This document shows, piece after piece, positions 11,764-24,392 of a stretch of 64,000 bases of DNA. A model generated the notes under the pieces. It worked only from the letters and a program-made list of their open reading frames with translations, was not told the DNA's origin and did not search any database. The DNA comes from Larix kaempferi (lineage: Eukaryota; Streptophyta; Pinopsida; Pinales; Pinaceae): the NCBI GenBank assembly GCA_027924585.1, contig BSBM01000200.1:1240001-1304000 (forward strand), read 5' to 3'. Both the position numbers and the translations under genes were made by a program. Position 1 is the stretch's first letter. Every line of letters begins with the position of its first letter.

Positions 11764-14704
11764 TAGAAAATGTGTTTTATTTCATAAATGGAATCTACAA
11801 AGTATACACATTCTACGTCATAACGAATTTCTATAGTTTGCGCATGCGTCCGGAAATAAGAAAAGCTTACTTCCCCCGTTTTTTAAAATCACAGCTTCTA
11901 GAAGGTTTACATGATTTCTTAAAAAACACGAGTTTTTAGAAAATGTGTTTTATTTCATAAATGGAATCAACAAAGTATGCACATTCTACATCATAACGAC
12001 TTTCTATAGTTTGCGCATGCGTTTGGAAATAAGAAACGCTTACTTCCCCCGTTTTTTAAAATCACAGCTTCTAGAAGGTTTACATGATTTCGTAAAAAAC
12101 ACGAGTTTTTAGAAAATGTGTTTTATTTCATAAATGGAATCAACAAAGTATACACATTCTACGTCATAACGAATTTCTATAGTTTGCACATTCGTCCGGA
12201 AATAAGAAAAGCTTACTTCCACCGTTTTTTAAAATCACAGCTTCTAGAAGGTTTACCTGATTTCGTAAAAAACATGAGTTTTTAGAAAATGTTTTTTATT
12301 TCATAAATGGAATCTACAAAGTATGCACATTCTACTTCATAACGACTTTCTATAGTTTGCGCATGCGTCCGGAAATAAGAAAAGCTTACTTCCCCCGTTT
12401 TTTAAAATCACAGCTTCTAGTAGGTTTAGATGATTTCTTAAAAAACACGAGTTTTTAGAAAATGTGTTTTATTTCATAAATGGAATCAACAAAGTATGCA
12501 CATTCTACGTCATAACGAATTTCTATAGTTTGCGCATTCGTCCGGAAATAAGAAAAGCTTACTTCCACCGTTTTTTAAAATCACAGCTTCTAGAAGGTTT
12601 ACATGATTTCGTAAAAAACACGAGTTTTTAGAAAATGTGTTTTATTTCATAAATGGAATCTACAAAGCATGCACATTCTACGTGATAACGACTTTCTATA
12701 GTTTGCGCATGCGTTTGGAAATATAAAAAGCTTACTTCCACGGTTTTTTTAAATCACAGCTTCTACAAGGTTTACATGATTTCTTAAAAAACACGAGTTT
12801 TTAGAAAATGTGTTTTATTTCATAAATGGAATCAACAAAGTATGCACATTCTACGTCATAACGACTTTCTATACTTTGCGCATGCGTCCGGAAATAAGAA
12901 AAGCTTACTTCTCCCCTTTTTTAAAATCACAGCTTCTAGAAGGTTTACATGATTTCTTAAAAAACACGAGTTTTTAGAAAATGTGTTTTATTTCATAAAT
13001 GGAATCTACAAAGTATGCACATTCTACGTGATAACGACTTTCTATAGTTTGCGCATTCGTCCGGAAATAAGAAAAGCTTACTTCCACCGTTTTTTAAAAT
13101 CACAGCTTCTAGAAGGTTTACCTGATTTCGTAAAAAACATGAGTTTTTAGAAAATGTGTTTTATTTCATAAATGGAATCTACAAAGTATGCACATTCTAC
13201 TTCATAACGACTTTCTATAGTTTGCGCATGCGTCCGGAAATAAGAAAAGCTTACTTCCCCCGTTTTTTAAAATCACAGCTTCTAGAAGGTTTAGATGATT
13301 TCTTAAAAAACACGAGTTTTTAGAAAATGTGTTTTATTTCATAAATGGAATCAACAAAGTATGCACATTCTACGTCATAACGAATTTCTATAGTTTGCGC
13401 ATTCGTCCGGAAATAAGAAAAGCTTACTTCCACCGTTTTTTAAAATCACAGCTTCTAGAAGGTTTACATGATTTCGTAAAAAACACGAGTTTTTAGAAAA
13501 TGTGTTTTATTTCATAAATGGAATCTACAAAGCATGCACATTCTACGTGATAACGACTTTCTATAGTTTGCGCATGCATTTGGAAATATGAAAAGCTTAC
13601 TTCCACGGTTTTTTTAAATCACAGCTTCTAGAAGGTTTACATGATTTCTTAAAAAACACGAGTTTTTAGAAAATGTGTTTTATTTCATAAATGGAATCAA
13701 CAAAGTATGCACATTCTACGTCATAACGACTTTCTATAGTTTGCGCATGCGTTTGGAAATAAGAAACGCTTACTTCCCCCGTTTTTTAAAATCACAGCTT
13801 CTAGAAGGTTTACATGATTTCGTAAAAAACACGAGTTTTTAGAAAATGTGTTTTATTTCATAAATGGAATCAACAAAGTATACACATTCTACGTCATAAC
13901 GAATTTCTATAGTTTGCACATTCGTCCGGAAATAAGAAAAGCTTACTTCCACCGTTTTTTAAAATCACAGCTTCTAGAAGGTTTACCTGATTTCGTAAAA
14001 AACATGAGTTTTTAGAAAATGTTTTTTATTTCATAAATGGAATCTACAAAGTATGCACATTCTACTTCATAACGACTTTCTATAGTTTGCGCATGCGTCC
14101 GGAAATAAGAAAAGCTTACTTCCCCCGTTTTTTAAAATCACAGCTTCTAGAAGGTTTAGATGATTTCTTAAAAAACACGAGTTTTTAGAAAATGTGTTTT
14201 ATTTCCTAAATGGAATCAACAAAGTATGCACATTCTACGTCATAACGAATTTCTATAGTTTGCGCATTCGTCCGGAAATAAGAAAAGCTTACTTCCACCG
14301 TTTTTTAAAATCACAGCTTCTAGAAGGTTTACATGATTTCGTAAAAAACACGAGTTTTTAGAAAATGTGTTTTATTTCATAAATGGAATCTACAAAGTAT
14401 GCACATTCTACGTCATAACGACTTTCTATAGTTTGCGCATGCGTCCGGAAATAAGAAAAGCTTACTTCTCCCGTTTTTTAAAATCACAGCTTCTAGAAGG
14501 TTTACATGATTTCTTAAAGAACATGTGTTTTTAGAAAATGTGTTTTATTTCATAAATCGAATCAACAAAGTATGCACATTCTACGTCATAACGACTTTCT
14601 ATAGTTTGCGCATTCGTCCAGAAATAAGAAAAGCTTACTTTTACCGTTTTTTAAAGTCACAACTTCTAGAAGGTTTACATGATTTCGTTAAAAACACGAG
14701 TTTT
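11764..14704 (+). repeat. HOR unit, canonical 17-mer, second full copy
   Basis: Same A B C D E F G H I E F' B C D E K L order as the first unit, exactly 2,941 bp. The L monomers that bracket it (11591 and 14532 starts) are exactly 17 x 173 bases apart. Differences from the first copy are scattered substitutions, such as CATGCATTTGG in the F' monomer near 13570. Confidence 0.88.
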
Positions 14705-17126
14705 TAGAAAATGTGTTTTATTTCATAAATGGAATCTACAAAGTATACACATTCTACGTCATAACGAATTTCTATAGTTTGCGCATGCGTCCGGAAATAA
14801 GAAAAGCTTACTTCCCCCGTTTTTTAAAATCACAGCTTCTAGAAGGTTTACATGATTTCTTAAAAAACACGAGTTTTTAGAAAATGTGTTTTATTTCATA
14901 AATGGAATCAACAAAGTATGCACATTCTACATCATAACGACTTTCTATAGTTTGCGCATGCGTTTGGAAATAAGAAACGCTTACTTCCCCCATTTTTTAA
15001 AATCACAGCTTCTAGAAGGTTTACATGATTTCGTAAAAAACACGAGTTTTTAGAAAATGTGTTTTATTTCATAAATGGAATCAACAAAGTATACACATTC
15101 TACGTCATAACGAATTTCTATAGTTTGCACATTCGTCCGGAAATAAGAAAAGCTTACTTCCACCGTTTTTTAAAATCACAGCTTCTAGAAGGTTTACCTG
15201 ATTTCGTAAAAAACATGAGTTTTTAGAAAATGTTTTTTATTTCATAAATGGAATCTACAAAGTATGCACATTCTACTTCATAACGACTTTCTATAGTTTG
15301 CGCATGCGTCCGGAAATAAGAAAAGCTTACTTCCCCCGTTTTTTAAAATCACAGCTTCTAGTAGGTTTAGATGATTTCTTAAAAAACACGAGTTTTTAGA
15401 AATTGTGTTTTATTTCATAAATGGAATCAACAAAGTATGCACATTCTACGTCATAACAAATTTCTATAGTTTGCGCATTTGTCCGGAAATAAGAAAAGCT
15501 TACTTCCACCGTTTTTTAAAATCACAGCTTCTAGAAGGTTTACATGATTTCGTAAAAAACACGAGTTTTTAGAAAATGTGTTTTATTTCATAAATGGAAT
15601 CTACAAAGCATGCACATTCTACGTGATAACGACTTTCTATAGTTTGCGCATGCGTTTGGAAATATAAAAAGCTTACTTCCACGGTTTTTTTAAATCACAG
15701 CTTCTACAAGGTTTACATGATTTCTTAAAAAACACGAGTTTTTAGAAAATGTGTTTTATTTCATAAATGGAATCAACAAAGTATGCACATTCTACGTCAT
15801 AACGACTTTCTATAGTTTGCGCATGCGACCGGAAATAAGAAAAGCTTACTTCTCCCCTTTTTTAAAATCACACCTTCTAGAAGGTTTACATGATTTCTTA
15901 AAAAACACGAGTTTTTAGAAAATGTGTTTTATTTCATAAATGGAATCTACAAAGTATGCACATTCTACGTGATAACGACTTTCTATAGTTTGCGCATTCG
16001 TCCGGAAATAAGAAAAGCTTACTTCCACCGTTTTTTAAAATCACAGCTTCTAGAAGGTTTACCTGATTTCGTAAAAAACATGAGTTTTTAGAAAATGTGT
16101 TTTATTTCATAAATGGAATCTACAAAGTATGCACATTCTACTTCATAACGACTTTCTATAGTTTGCGCATGCGTCCGGAAATAAGAAAAGCTTACTTCCC
16201 CCATTTTTTAAAATCACAGCTTCTAGAAGGTTTAGATGATTTCTTAAAAAACATGAGTTTTTAGAAAATGTGTTTTATTTCATAAATGGAATCTACAAAG
16301 TATGCACATTCTACGTGATAACGACTTTCTATAGTTTGCGCATTCGTCCGGAAATAAGAAAAGCTTACTTCCACCGTTTTTTAAAATCACAGCTTCTAGA
16401 AGGTTTACCTGATTTCGTAAAAAACATGAGTTTTTAGAAAATGTGTTTTATTTCATAAATGGAATCTACAAAGTATGCACATTCTACTTCATAACGACTT
16501 TCTATAGTTTGCGCATGCGTCCGGAAATAAGAAAAGCTTACTTCCCCCGTTTTTTAAAATCACAGCTTCTAGAAGGTTTAGATGATTTATTAAAAAACAC
16601 GAGTTTTTAGAAAATGTGTTTTATTTCATAAATGGAATCAACAAAGTATGCACATTCTACGTCATAACGAATTTCTATAGTTTGTGCATTCGTCCGGAAA
16701 TAAGAAAAGCTTACTTCCACCGTTTTTTAAAATCACAGCTTCTAGAAGGTTTACATGATTTCGTAAAAAACACGAGTTTTTAGAAAATGTGTTTTATTTC
16801 ATAAATGGAATCTACAAAGCATGCACATTCTACGTGATAACGACTTTCTATAGTTTGCGCATGCGTTTGGAAATATGAAAAGCTTACTTCCACGGTTTTT
16901 TTAAATCACAGCTTCTAGAAGGTTTACATGATTTCTTAAAAAACACGAGTTTTTAGAAAATGTGTTTTATTTCATAAATGGAATCAACAAAGTATGCACA
17001 TTCTACGTCATAACGACTTTCTATAGTTTGCGCATGCGTTTGGAAATAAGAAACGCTTACTTCCCCCGTTTTTTAAAATCACAGCTTCTAGAAGGTTTAC
17101 ATGATTTCGTTAAAAACACGAGTTTT
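14705..17126 (+). repeat. 14-mer, first copy of a 2,422-bp tandem duplication
   Basis: Order A B C D E F G H I H I E F' then a B/L hybrid. Private markers shared with the next block at offset 2,422 include CCCCCATTTTTT (14987, 17409), ATAACAAATTTC with GCATTTGTCC (15455-15485), GCGACCGG and CACACCTTCTAG (15869, 18291), and the CCCCCA I monomer. The H-I pair is itself doubled. The last monomer (16954-17126) starts as B and ends with GTTAAAAAC, the L ending, marking the exchange point. Confidence 0.9.
16954..17126 (+). repeat. Hybrid B/L monomer, exchange junction
   Basis: The front is type B (TCAACAAAGTATGCAC, GCGTTTGG, AAACGCTT, CCCCCG, AAAATCACAGC). The last part has GTTAAAAAC, otherwise seen only in L monomers in this domain, and the next monomer is A, the normal follower of L. 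The exchange therefore lies between about 17075 and 17108. It created the 2,422-bp duplication. Confidence 0.88.
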
Positions 17127-20100
17127 TAGAAAATGTGTTTTATTTCATAAATGGAATCTACAAAGTATACACATTCTACGTCATAACGAATTTCTATAGT
17201 TTGCGCATGCGTCCGGAAATAAGAAAAGCTTACTTCCCCCGTTTTTTAAAATCACAGCTTCTAGAAGGTTTACATGATTTCTTAAAAAACACGAGTTTTT
17301 AGAAAATGTGTTTTATTTCATAAATGGAATCAACAAAGTATGCACATTCTACATCATAACGACTTTCTATAGTTTGCGCATGCGTTTGGAAATAAGAAAC
17401 GCTTACTTCCCCCATTTTTTAAAATCACAGCTTCTAGAAGGTTTACATGATTTCGTAAAAAACACGAGTTTTTAGAAAATGTGTTTTATTTCATAAATGG
17501 AATCAACAAAGTATACACATTCTACGTCATAACGAATTTCTATAGTTTGCACATTCGTCCGGAAATAAGAAAAGCTTACTTCCACCGTTTTTTAAAATCA
17601 CAGCTTCTAGAAGGTTTACCTGATTTCGTAAAAAACATGAGTTTTTAGAAAATGTTTTTTATTTCATAAATGGAATCTACAAAGTATGCACATTCTACTT
17701 CATAACGACTTTCTATAGTTTGCGCATGCGTCCGGAAATAAGAAAAGCTTACTTCCCCCGTTTTTTAAAATCACAGCTTCTAGTAGGTTTAGATGATTTC
17801 TTAAAAAACACGAGTTTTTAGAAATTGTGTTTTATTTCATAAATGGAATCAACAAAGTATGCACATTCTACGTCATAACAAATTTCTATAGTTTGCGCAT
17901 TTGTCCGGAAATAAGAAAAGCTTACTTCCACCGTTTTTTAAAATCACAGCTTCTAGAAGGTTTACATGATTTCGTAAAAAACACGAGTTTTTAGAAAATG
18001 TGTTTTATTTCATAAATGGAATCTACAAAGCATGCACATTCTACGTGATAACGACTTTCTATAGTTTGCGCATGCGTTTGGAAATATAAAAAGCTTACTT
18101 CCACGGTTTTTTTAAATCACAGCTTCTACAAGGTTTACATGATTTCTTAAAAAACACGAGTTTTTAGAAAATGTGTTTTATTTCATAAATGGAATCAACA
18201 AAGTATGCACATTCTACGTCATAACGACTTTCTATAGTTTGCGCATGCGACCGGAAATAAGAAAAGCTTACTTCTCCCCTTTTTTAAAATCACACCTTCT
18301 AGAAGGTTTACATGATTTCTTAAAAAACACGAGTTTTTAGAAAATGTGTTTTATTTCATAAATGGAATCTACAAAGTATGCACATTCTACGTGATAACGA
18401 CTTTCTATAGTTTGCGCATTCGTCCGGAAATAAGAAAAGCTTACTTCCACCGTTTTTTAAAATCACAGCTTCTAGAAGGTTTACCTGATTTCGTAAAAAA
18501 CATGAGTTTTTAGAAAATGTGTTTTATTTCATAAATGGAATCTACAAAGTATGCACATTCTACTTCATAACGACTTTCTATAGTTTGCGCATGCGTCCGG
18601 AAATAAGAAAAGCTTACTTCCCCCATTTTTTAAAATCACAGCTTCTAGAAGGTTTAGATGATTTCTTAAAAAACATGAGTTTTTAGAAAATGTGTTTTAT
18701 TTCATAAATGGAATCTACAAAGTATGCACATTCTACGTGATAACGACTTTCTATAGTTTGCGCATTCGTCCGGAAATAAGAAAAGCTTACTTCCACCGTT
18801 TTTTAAAATCACAGCTTCTAGAAGGTTTACCTGATTTCGTAAAAAACATGAGTTTTTAGAAAATGTGTTTTATTTCATAAATGGAATCTACAAAGTATGC
18901 ACATTCTACTTCATAACGACTTTCTATAGTTTGCGCATGCGTCCGGAAATAAGAAAAGCTTACTTCCCCCGTTTTTTAAAATCACAGCTTCTAGAAGGTT
19001 TAGATGATTTATTAAAAAACACGAGTTTTTAGAAAATGTGTTTTATTTCATAAATGGAATCAACAAAGTATGCACATTCTACGTCATAACGAATTTCTAT
19101 AGTTTGTGCATTCGTCCGGAAATAAGAAAAGCTTACTTCCACCGTTTTTTAAAATCACAGCTTCTAGAAGGTTTACATGATTTCGTAAAAAACACGAGTT
19201 TTTAGAAAATGTGTTTTATTTCATAAATGGAATCTACAAAGCATGCACATTCTACGTGATAACGACTTTCTATAGTTTGCGCATGCGTTTGGAAATATGA
19301 AAAGCTTACTTCCACGGTTTTTTTAAATCACAGCTTCTAGAAGGTTTACATGATTTCTTAAAAAACACGAGTTTTTAGAAAATGTGTTTTATTTCATAAA
19401 TGGAATCAACAAAGTATGCACATTCTACGTCATAACGACTTTCTATAGTTTGCGCATGCGTTTGGAAATAAGAAACGCTTACTTCCCCCGTTTTTTAAAA
19501 TCACAGCTTCTAGAAGGTTTACATGATTTCGTAAAAAACACGAGTTTTTAGAAAATGTGTTTTATTTCATAAATGGAATCAACAAAGTATACACATTCTA
19601 CGTCATAACGAATTTCTATAGTTTGCACATTCGTCCGAAAATAAGAAAAGCTTACTTCCACCGTTTTTTAAAATCACAGCTTCTAGAAGGTTTACCTGAT
19701 TTCGTAAAAAACATGAGTTTTTAGAAAATGTTTTTTATTTCATAAATGGAATCTACAAAGTATGCACATTCTACTTCATAACGACTTTCTATAGTTTGCG
19801 CATGCGTCCGGAAATAAGAAAAGCTTACTTCCCCCGTTTTTTAAAATCGCAGCTTCTAGAAGGTTTAGATGATTTCTTAAAAAACACGAGTTTTTAGAAA
19901 ATGTGTTTTATTTCCTAAATGGAATCAACAAAGTATGCACATTCTACGTCATAACGAATTTCTATAGTTTGCGCATTCGTCCGGAAATAAGAAAAGCTTA
20001 CTTCCACCGTTTTTTAAAATCACACCTTCTAGAAGGTTTACATGATTTCGTAAAAAACACGAGTTTTTAGAAAATGTGTTTTATTTCATAAATGGAATCT

Positions 20101-20413
20101 ACAAAGTATGCACATTCTACGTCATAACGACTTTCTATAGTTTGCGCATGCGTCCGGAAATAAGAAAAGCTTACTTCTCCCGTTTTTTAAAATCACAGCT
20201 TCTAGAAGGTTTACATGATTTCTTAAAGAACACGTGTTTTTAGAAAATGTGTTTTATTTCATAAATCGAATCAACAAAGTATGCACATTCTACGTCATAA
20301 CGACTTTCTATAGTTTGCGCATTCGTCCAGAAATAAGAAAAGCTTACTTTTACCGTTTTTTAAAGTCACAACTTCTAGAAGGTTTACATGATTTCGTTAA
20401 AAACACGAGTTTT
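17127..20413 (+). repeat. 19-mer HOR unit, second copy of the 14-mer plus canonical end
   Basis: Order A B C D E F G H I H I E F' B C D E K L. The first 2.4 kb repeats 14705-17126 at offset 2,422 with almost no differences seen by eye, then the canonical B C D E K L end is present. This copy therefore shows the intact arrangement that the B/L hybrid of the previous copy interrupts. Private substitutions here include AAATCGCAGC in the D monomer near 19848 and CACACCTTC in E near 20023. Confidence 0.87.
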
Positions 20414-20586
20414 TAGAAAATGTGTTTTATTTCATAAATGGAATCTACAAAGTATACACATTCTACGTCATAACGAATTTCTATAGTTTGCGCATGCGTC
20501 CGGAAATAAGAAAAGCTTACTTCTCCCCTTTTTTAAAATCACACCTTCTAGAAGGTTTACATGATTTCTTAAAAAACACGAGTTTT
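20414..20586 (+). repeat. Hybrid A/G monomer, exchange junction
   Basis: Front of A (TATACACATTC, CGAATTTC), back of G (TCTCCCCTT, CACACCTTCTAG). An identical hybrid stands at 22144-22316, so it was made once and then duplicated with its 10-mer. The switch lies between about 20481 and 20523. Confidence 0.87.
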
Positions 20587-22143
20587 TAGAAAATGTGTTT
20601 TATTTCATAAATGGAATCTACAAAGTATGCACATTCTACGTGATAACGACTTTCTATAGTTTGCGCATTCGTCCGGAAATAAGAAAAGCTTACTTCCACC
20701 GTTTTTTAAAATCACAGCTTCTAGAAGGTTTACCTGATTTCGTAAAAAACATGAGTTTTTAGAAAATGTGTTTTATTTCATAAATGGAATCTACAAAGTA
20801 TGCACATTCTACTTCATAACGACTTTCTATAGTTTGCGCATGCGTCCGGAAATAAGAAAAGCTTACTTCCCCCATTTTTTAAAATCACAGCTTCTAGAAG
20901 GTTTAGATGATTTCTTAAAAAACATGAGTTTTTAGAAAATGTGTTTTATTTCATAAATGGAATCTACAAAGTATGCACATTCTACGTGATAACGACTTTC
21001 TATAGTTTGCGCATTCGTCCGGAAATAAGAAAAGCTTACTTCCACCGTTTTTTAAAATCACAGCTTCTAGAAGGTTTACCTGATTTCGTAAAAAACATGA
21101 GTTTTTAGAAAATGTGTTTTATTTCATAAATGGAATCTACAAAGTATGCACATTCTACTTCATAACGACTTTCTATAGTTTGCGCATGCGTCCGGAAATA
21201 AGAAAAGCTTACTTCCCCCGTTTTTTAAAATCACAGCTTCTAGAAGGTTTAGATGATTTATTAAAAAACACGAGTTTTTAGAAAATGTGTTTTATTTCAT
21301 AAATGGAATCAACAAAGTATGCACATTCTACGTCATAACGAATTTCTATAGTTTGCGCATTCGTCCGGAAATAAGAAAAGCTTACTTCCACCGTTTTTTA
21401 AAATCACAGCTTCTAGAAGGTTTACCTGATTTCGTAAAAAACATGAGTTTTTAGAAAATGTTTTTTATTTCATAAATGGAATCTACAAAGTATGCACATT
21501 CTACTTCATAACGACTTTCTATAGTTTGCGCATGCGTCCGGAAATAAGAAAAGCTTACTTCCCCCGTTTTTTAAAATCGCAGCTTCTAGAAGGTTTAGAT
21601 GATTTCTTAAAAAACACGAGTTTTTAGAAAATGTGTTTTATTTCCTAAATGGAATCAACAAAGTATGCACATTCTACGTCATAACGAATTTCTATAGTTT
21701 GCGCATTCGTCCGGAAATAAGAAAAGCTTACTTCCACCGTTTTTTAAAATCACACCTTCTAGAAGGTTTACATGATTTCGTAAAAAACACGAGTTTTTAG
21801 AAAATGTGTTTTATTTCATAAATGGAATCTACAAAGTATGCACATTCTACGTCATAACGACTTTCTATAGTTTGCGCATGCGTCCGGAAATAAGAAAAGC
21901 TTACTTCTCCCGTTTTTTAAAATCACAGCTTCTAGAAGGTTTACATGATTTCTTAAAGAACACGTGTTTTTAGAAAATGTGTTTTATTTCATAAATCGAA
22001 TCAACAAAGTATGCACATTCTACGTCATAACGACTTTCTATAGTTTGCGCATTCGTCCAGAAATAAGAAAAGCTTACTTTTACCGTTTTTTAAAGTCACA
22101 ACTTCTAGAAGGTTTACATGATTTCGTTAAAAACACGAGTTTT
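20414..22143 (+). repeat. 10-mer HOR variant (1,730 bp)
   Basis: Order A/G hybrid, H I H I, E/C hybrid, D E K L. The first monomer (20414-20586) begins as A (TATACAC, CGAATTTC) and ends as G (TCTCCCCTT, CACACC), so B to F were skipped. The sixth (21279-21451) begins as E and ends as C (ACCTG, ACATGAG), so F' and B were skipped. The A/G hybrid recurs 1,730 bases later. Confidence 0.86.
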
Positions 22144-24392
22144 TAGAAAATGTGTTTTATTTCATAAATGGAATCTACAAAGTATACACATTCTACGTCA
22201 TAACGAATTTCTATAGTTTGCGCATGCGTCCGGAAATAAGAAAAGCTTACTTCTCCCCTTTTTTAAAATCACACCTTCTAGAAGGTTTACATGATTTCTT
22301 AAAAAACACGAGTTTTTAGAAAATGTGTTTTATTTCATAAATGGAATCTACAAAGTATGCACATTCTACGTGATAACGACTTTCTATAGTTTGCGCATTC
22401 GTCCGGAAATAAGAAAAGCTTACTTCCACCGTTTTTTAAAATCACAGCTTCTAGAAGGTTTACCTGATTTCGTAAAAAACATGAGTTTTTAGAAAATGTG
22501 TTTTATTTCATAAATGGAATCTACAAAGTATGCACATTCTACTTCATAACGACTTTCTATAGTTTGCGCATGCGTCCGGAAATAAGAAAAGCTTACTTCC
22601 CCCATTTTTTAAAATCACAGCTTCTAGAAGGTTTAGATGATTTCTTAAAAAACATGAGTTTTTAGAAAATGTGTTTTATTTCATAAATGGAATCTACAAA
22701 GTATGCACATTCTACGTGATAACGACTTTCTATAGTTTGCGCATTCGTCCGGAAATAAGAAAAGCTTACTTCCACCGTTTTTTAAAATCACAGCTTCTAG
22801 AAGGTTTACCTGATTTCGTAAAAAACATGAGTTTTTAGAAAATGTGTTTTATTTCATAAATGGAATCTACAAAGTATGCACATTCTACTTCATAACGACT
22901 TTCTATAGTTTGCGCATGCGTCCGGAAATAAGAAAAGCTTACTTCCCCCGTTTTTTAAAATCACAGCTTCTAGAAGGTTTAGATGATTTATTAAAAAACA
23001 CGAGTTTTTAGAAAATGTGTTTTATTTCATAAATGGAATCAACAAAGTATGCACATTCTACGTCATAACGAATTTCTATAGTTTGCGCATTCGTCCGGAA
23101 ATAAGAAAAGCTTACTTCCACCGTTTTTTAAAATCACAGCTTCTAGAAGGTTTACATGATTTCGTAAAAAACACGAGTTTTTAGAAAATGTGTTTTATTT
23201 CATAAATGGAATCTACAAAGCATGCACATTCTACGTGATAACGACTTTCTATAGTTTGCGCATGCGTTTGGAAATATGAAAAGCTTACTTCCACGGTTTT
23301 TTTAAATCACAGCTTCTAGAAGGTTTACATGATTTCTTAAAAAACACGAGTTTTTAGAAAATGTGTTTTATTTCATAAATGGAATCAACAAAGTATGCAC
23401 ATTCTACGTCATAACGACTTTCTATAGTTTGCGCATGCGTTTGGAAATAAGAAACGCTTACTTCCCCCGTTTTTTAAAATCACAGCTTCTAGAAGGTTTA
23501 CATGATTTCGTAAAAAACACGAGTTTTTAGAAAATGTGTTTTATTTCATAAATGGAATCAACAAAGTATACACATTCTACGTCATAACGAATTTCTATAG
23601 TTTGCACATTCGTCCGAAAATAAGAAAAGCTTACTTCCACCGTTTTTTAAAATCACAGCTTCTAGAAGGTTTACCTGATTTCGTAAAAAACATGAGTTTT
23701 TAGAAAATGTTTTTTATTTCATAAATGGAATCTACAAAGTATGCACATTCTACTTCATAACGACTTTCTATAGTTTGCGCATGCGTCCGGAAATAAGAAA
23801 AGCTTACTTCCCCCGTTTTTTAAAATCACAGCTTCTAGAAGGTTTAGATGATTTCTTAAAAAACACGAGTTTTTAGAAAATGTGTTTTATTTCCTAAATG
23901 GAATCAACAAAGTATGCACATTCTACGTCATAACGAATTTCTATAGTTTGCGCATTCGTCCGGAAATAAGAAAAGCTTACTTCCACCGTTTTTTAAAATC
24001 ACACCTTCTAGAAGGTTTACATGATTTCGTAAAAAACACGAGTTTTTAGAAAATGTTTTTTATTTCATAAATGGAATCTACAAAGTATGCACATTCTACG
24101 TCATAACGACTTTCTATAGTTTGCTCATGCGTCCGGAAATAAGAAAAGCTTACTTCTCCCGTTTTTTAAAATCACAGCTTCTAGAAGGTTTACATGATTT
24201 CTTAAAGAACACGTGTTTTTAGAAAATGTGTTTTATTTCATAAATCGAATCAACAAAGTATGCACATTCTACGTCATAACGACTTTCTATAGTTTGCGCA
24301 TTCGTCCAGAAATAAGAAAAGCTTACTTTTACCGTTTTTTAAAGTCACAACTTCTAGAAGGTTTACATGATTTCGTTAAAAACACGAGTTTT
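22144..24392 (+). repeat. 13-mer HOR variant with A/G hybrid start
   Basis: Order A/G hybrid, H I H I E F' B C D E K L, 2,249 bp. It shares the A/G hybrid and H-I-H-I with the preceding 10-mer but retains F' and B, so the 10-mer looks like an internal deletion of this form or the reverse. The K monomer (24047) carries ATGTTTTTTATT and GCTCATGCG, unlike other K copies. Although this unit has the same length as 2941-5189, it lost different monomers. Confidence 0.86.
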
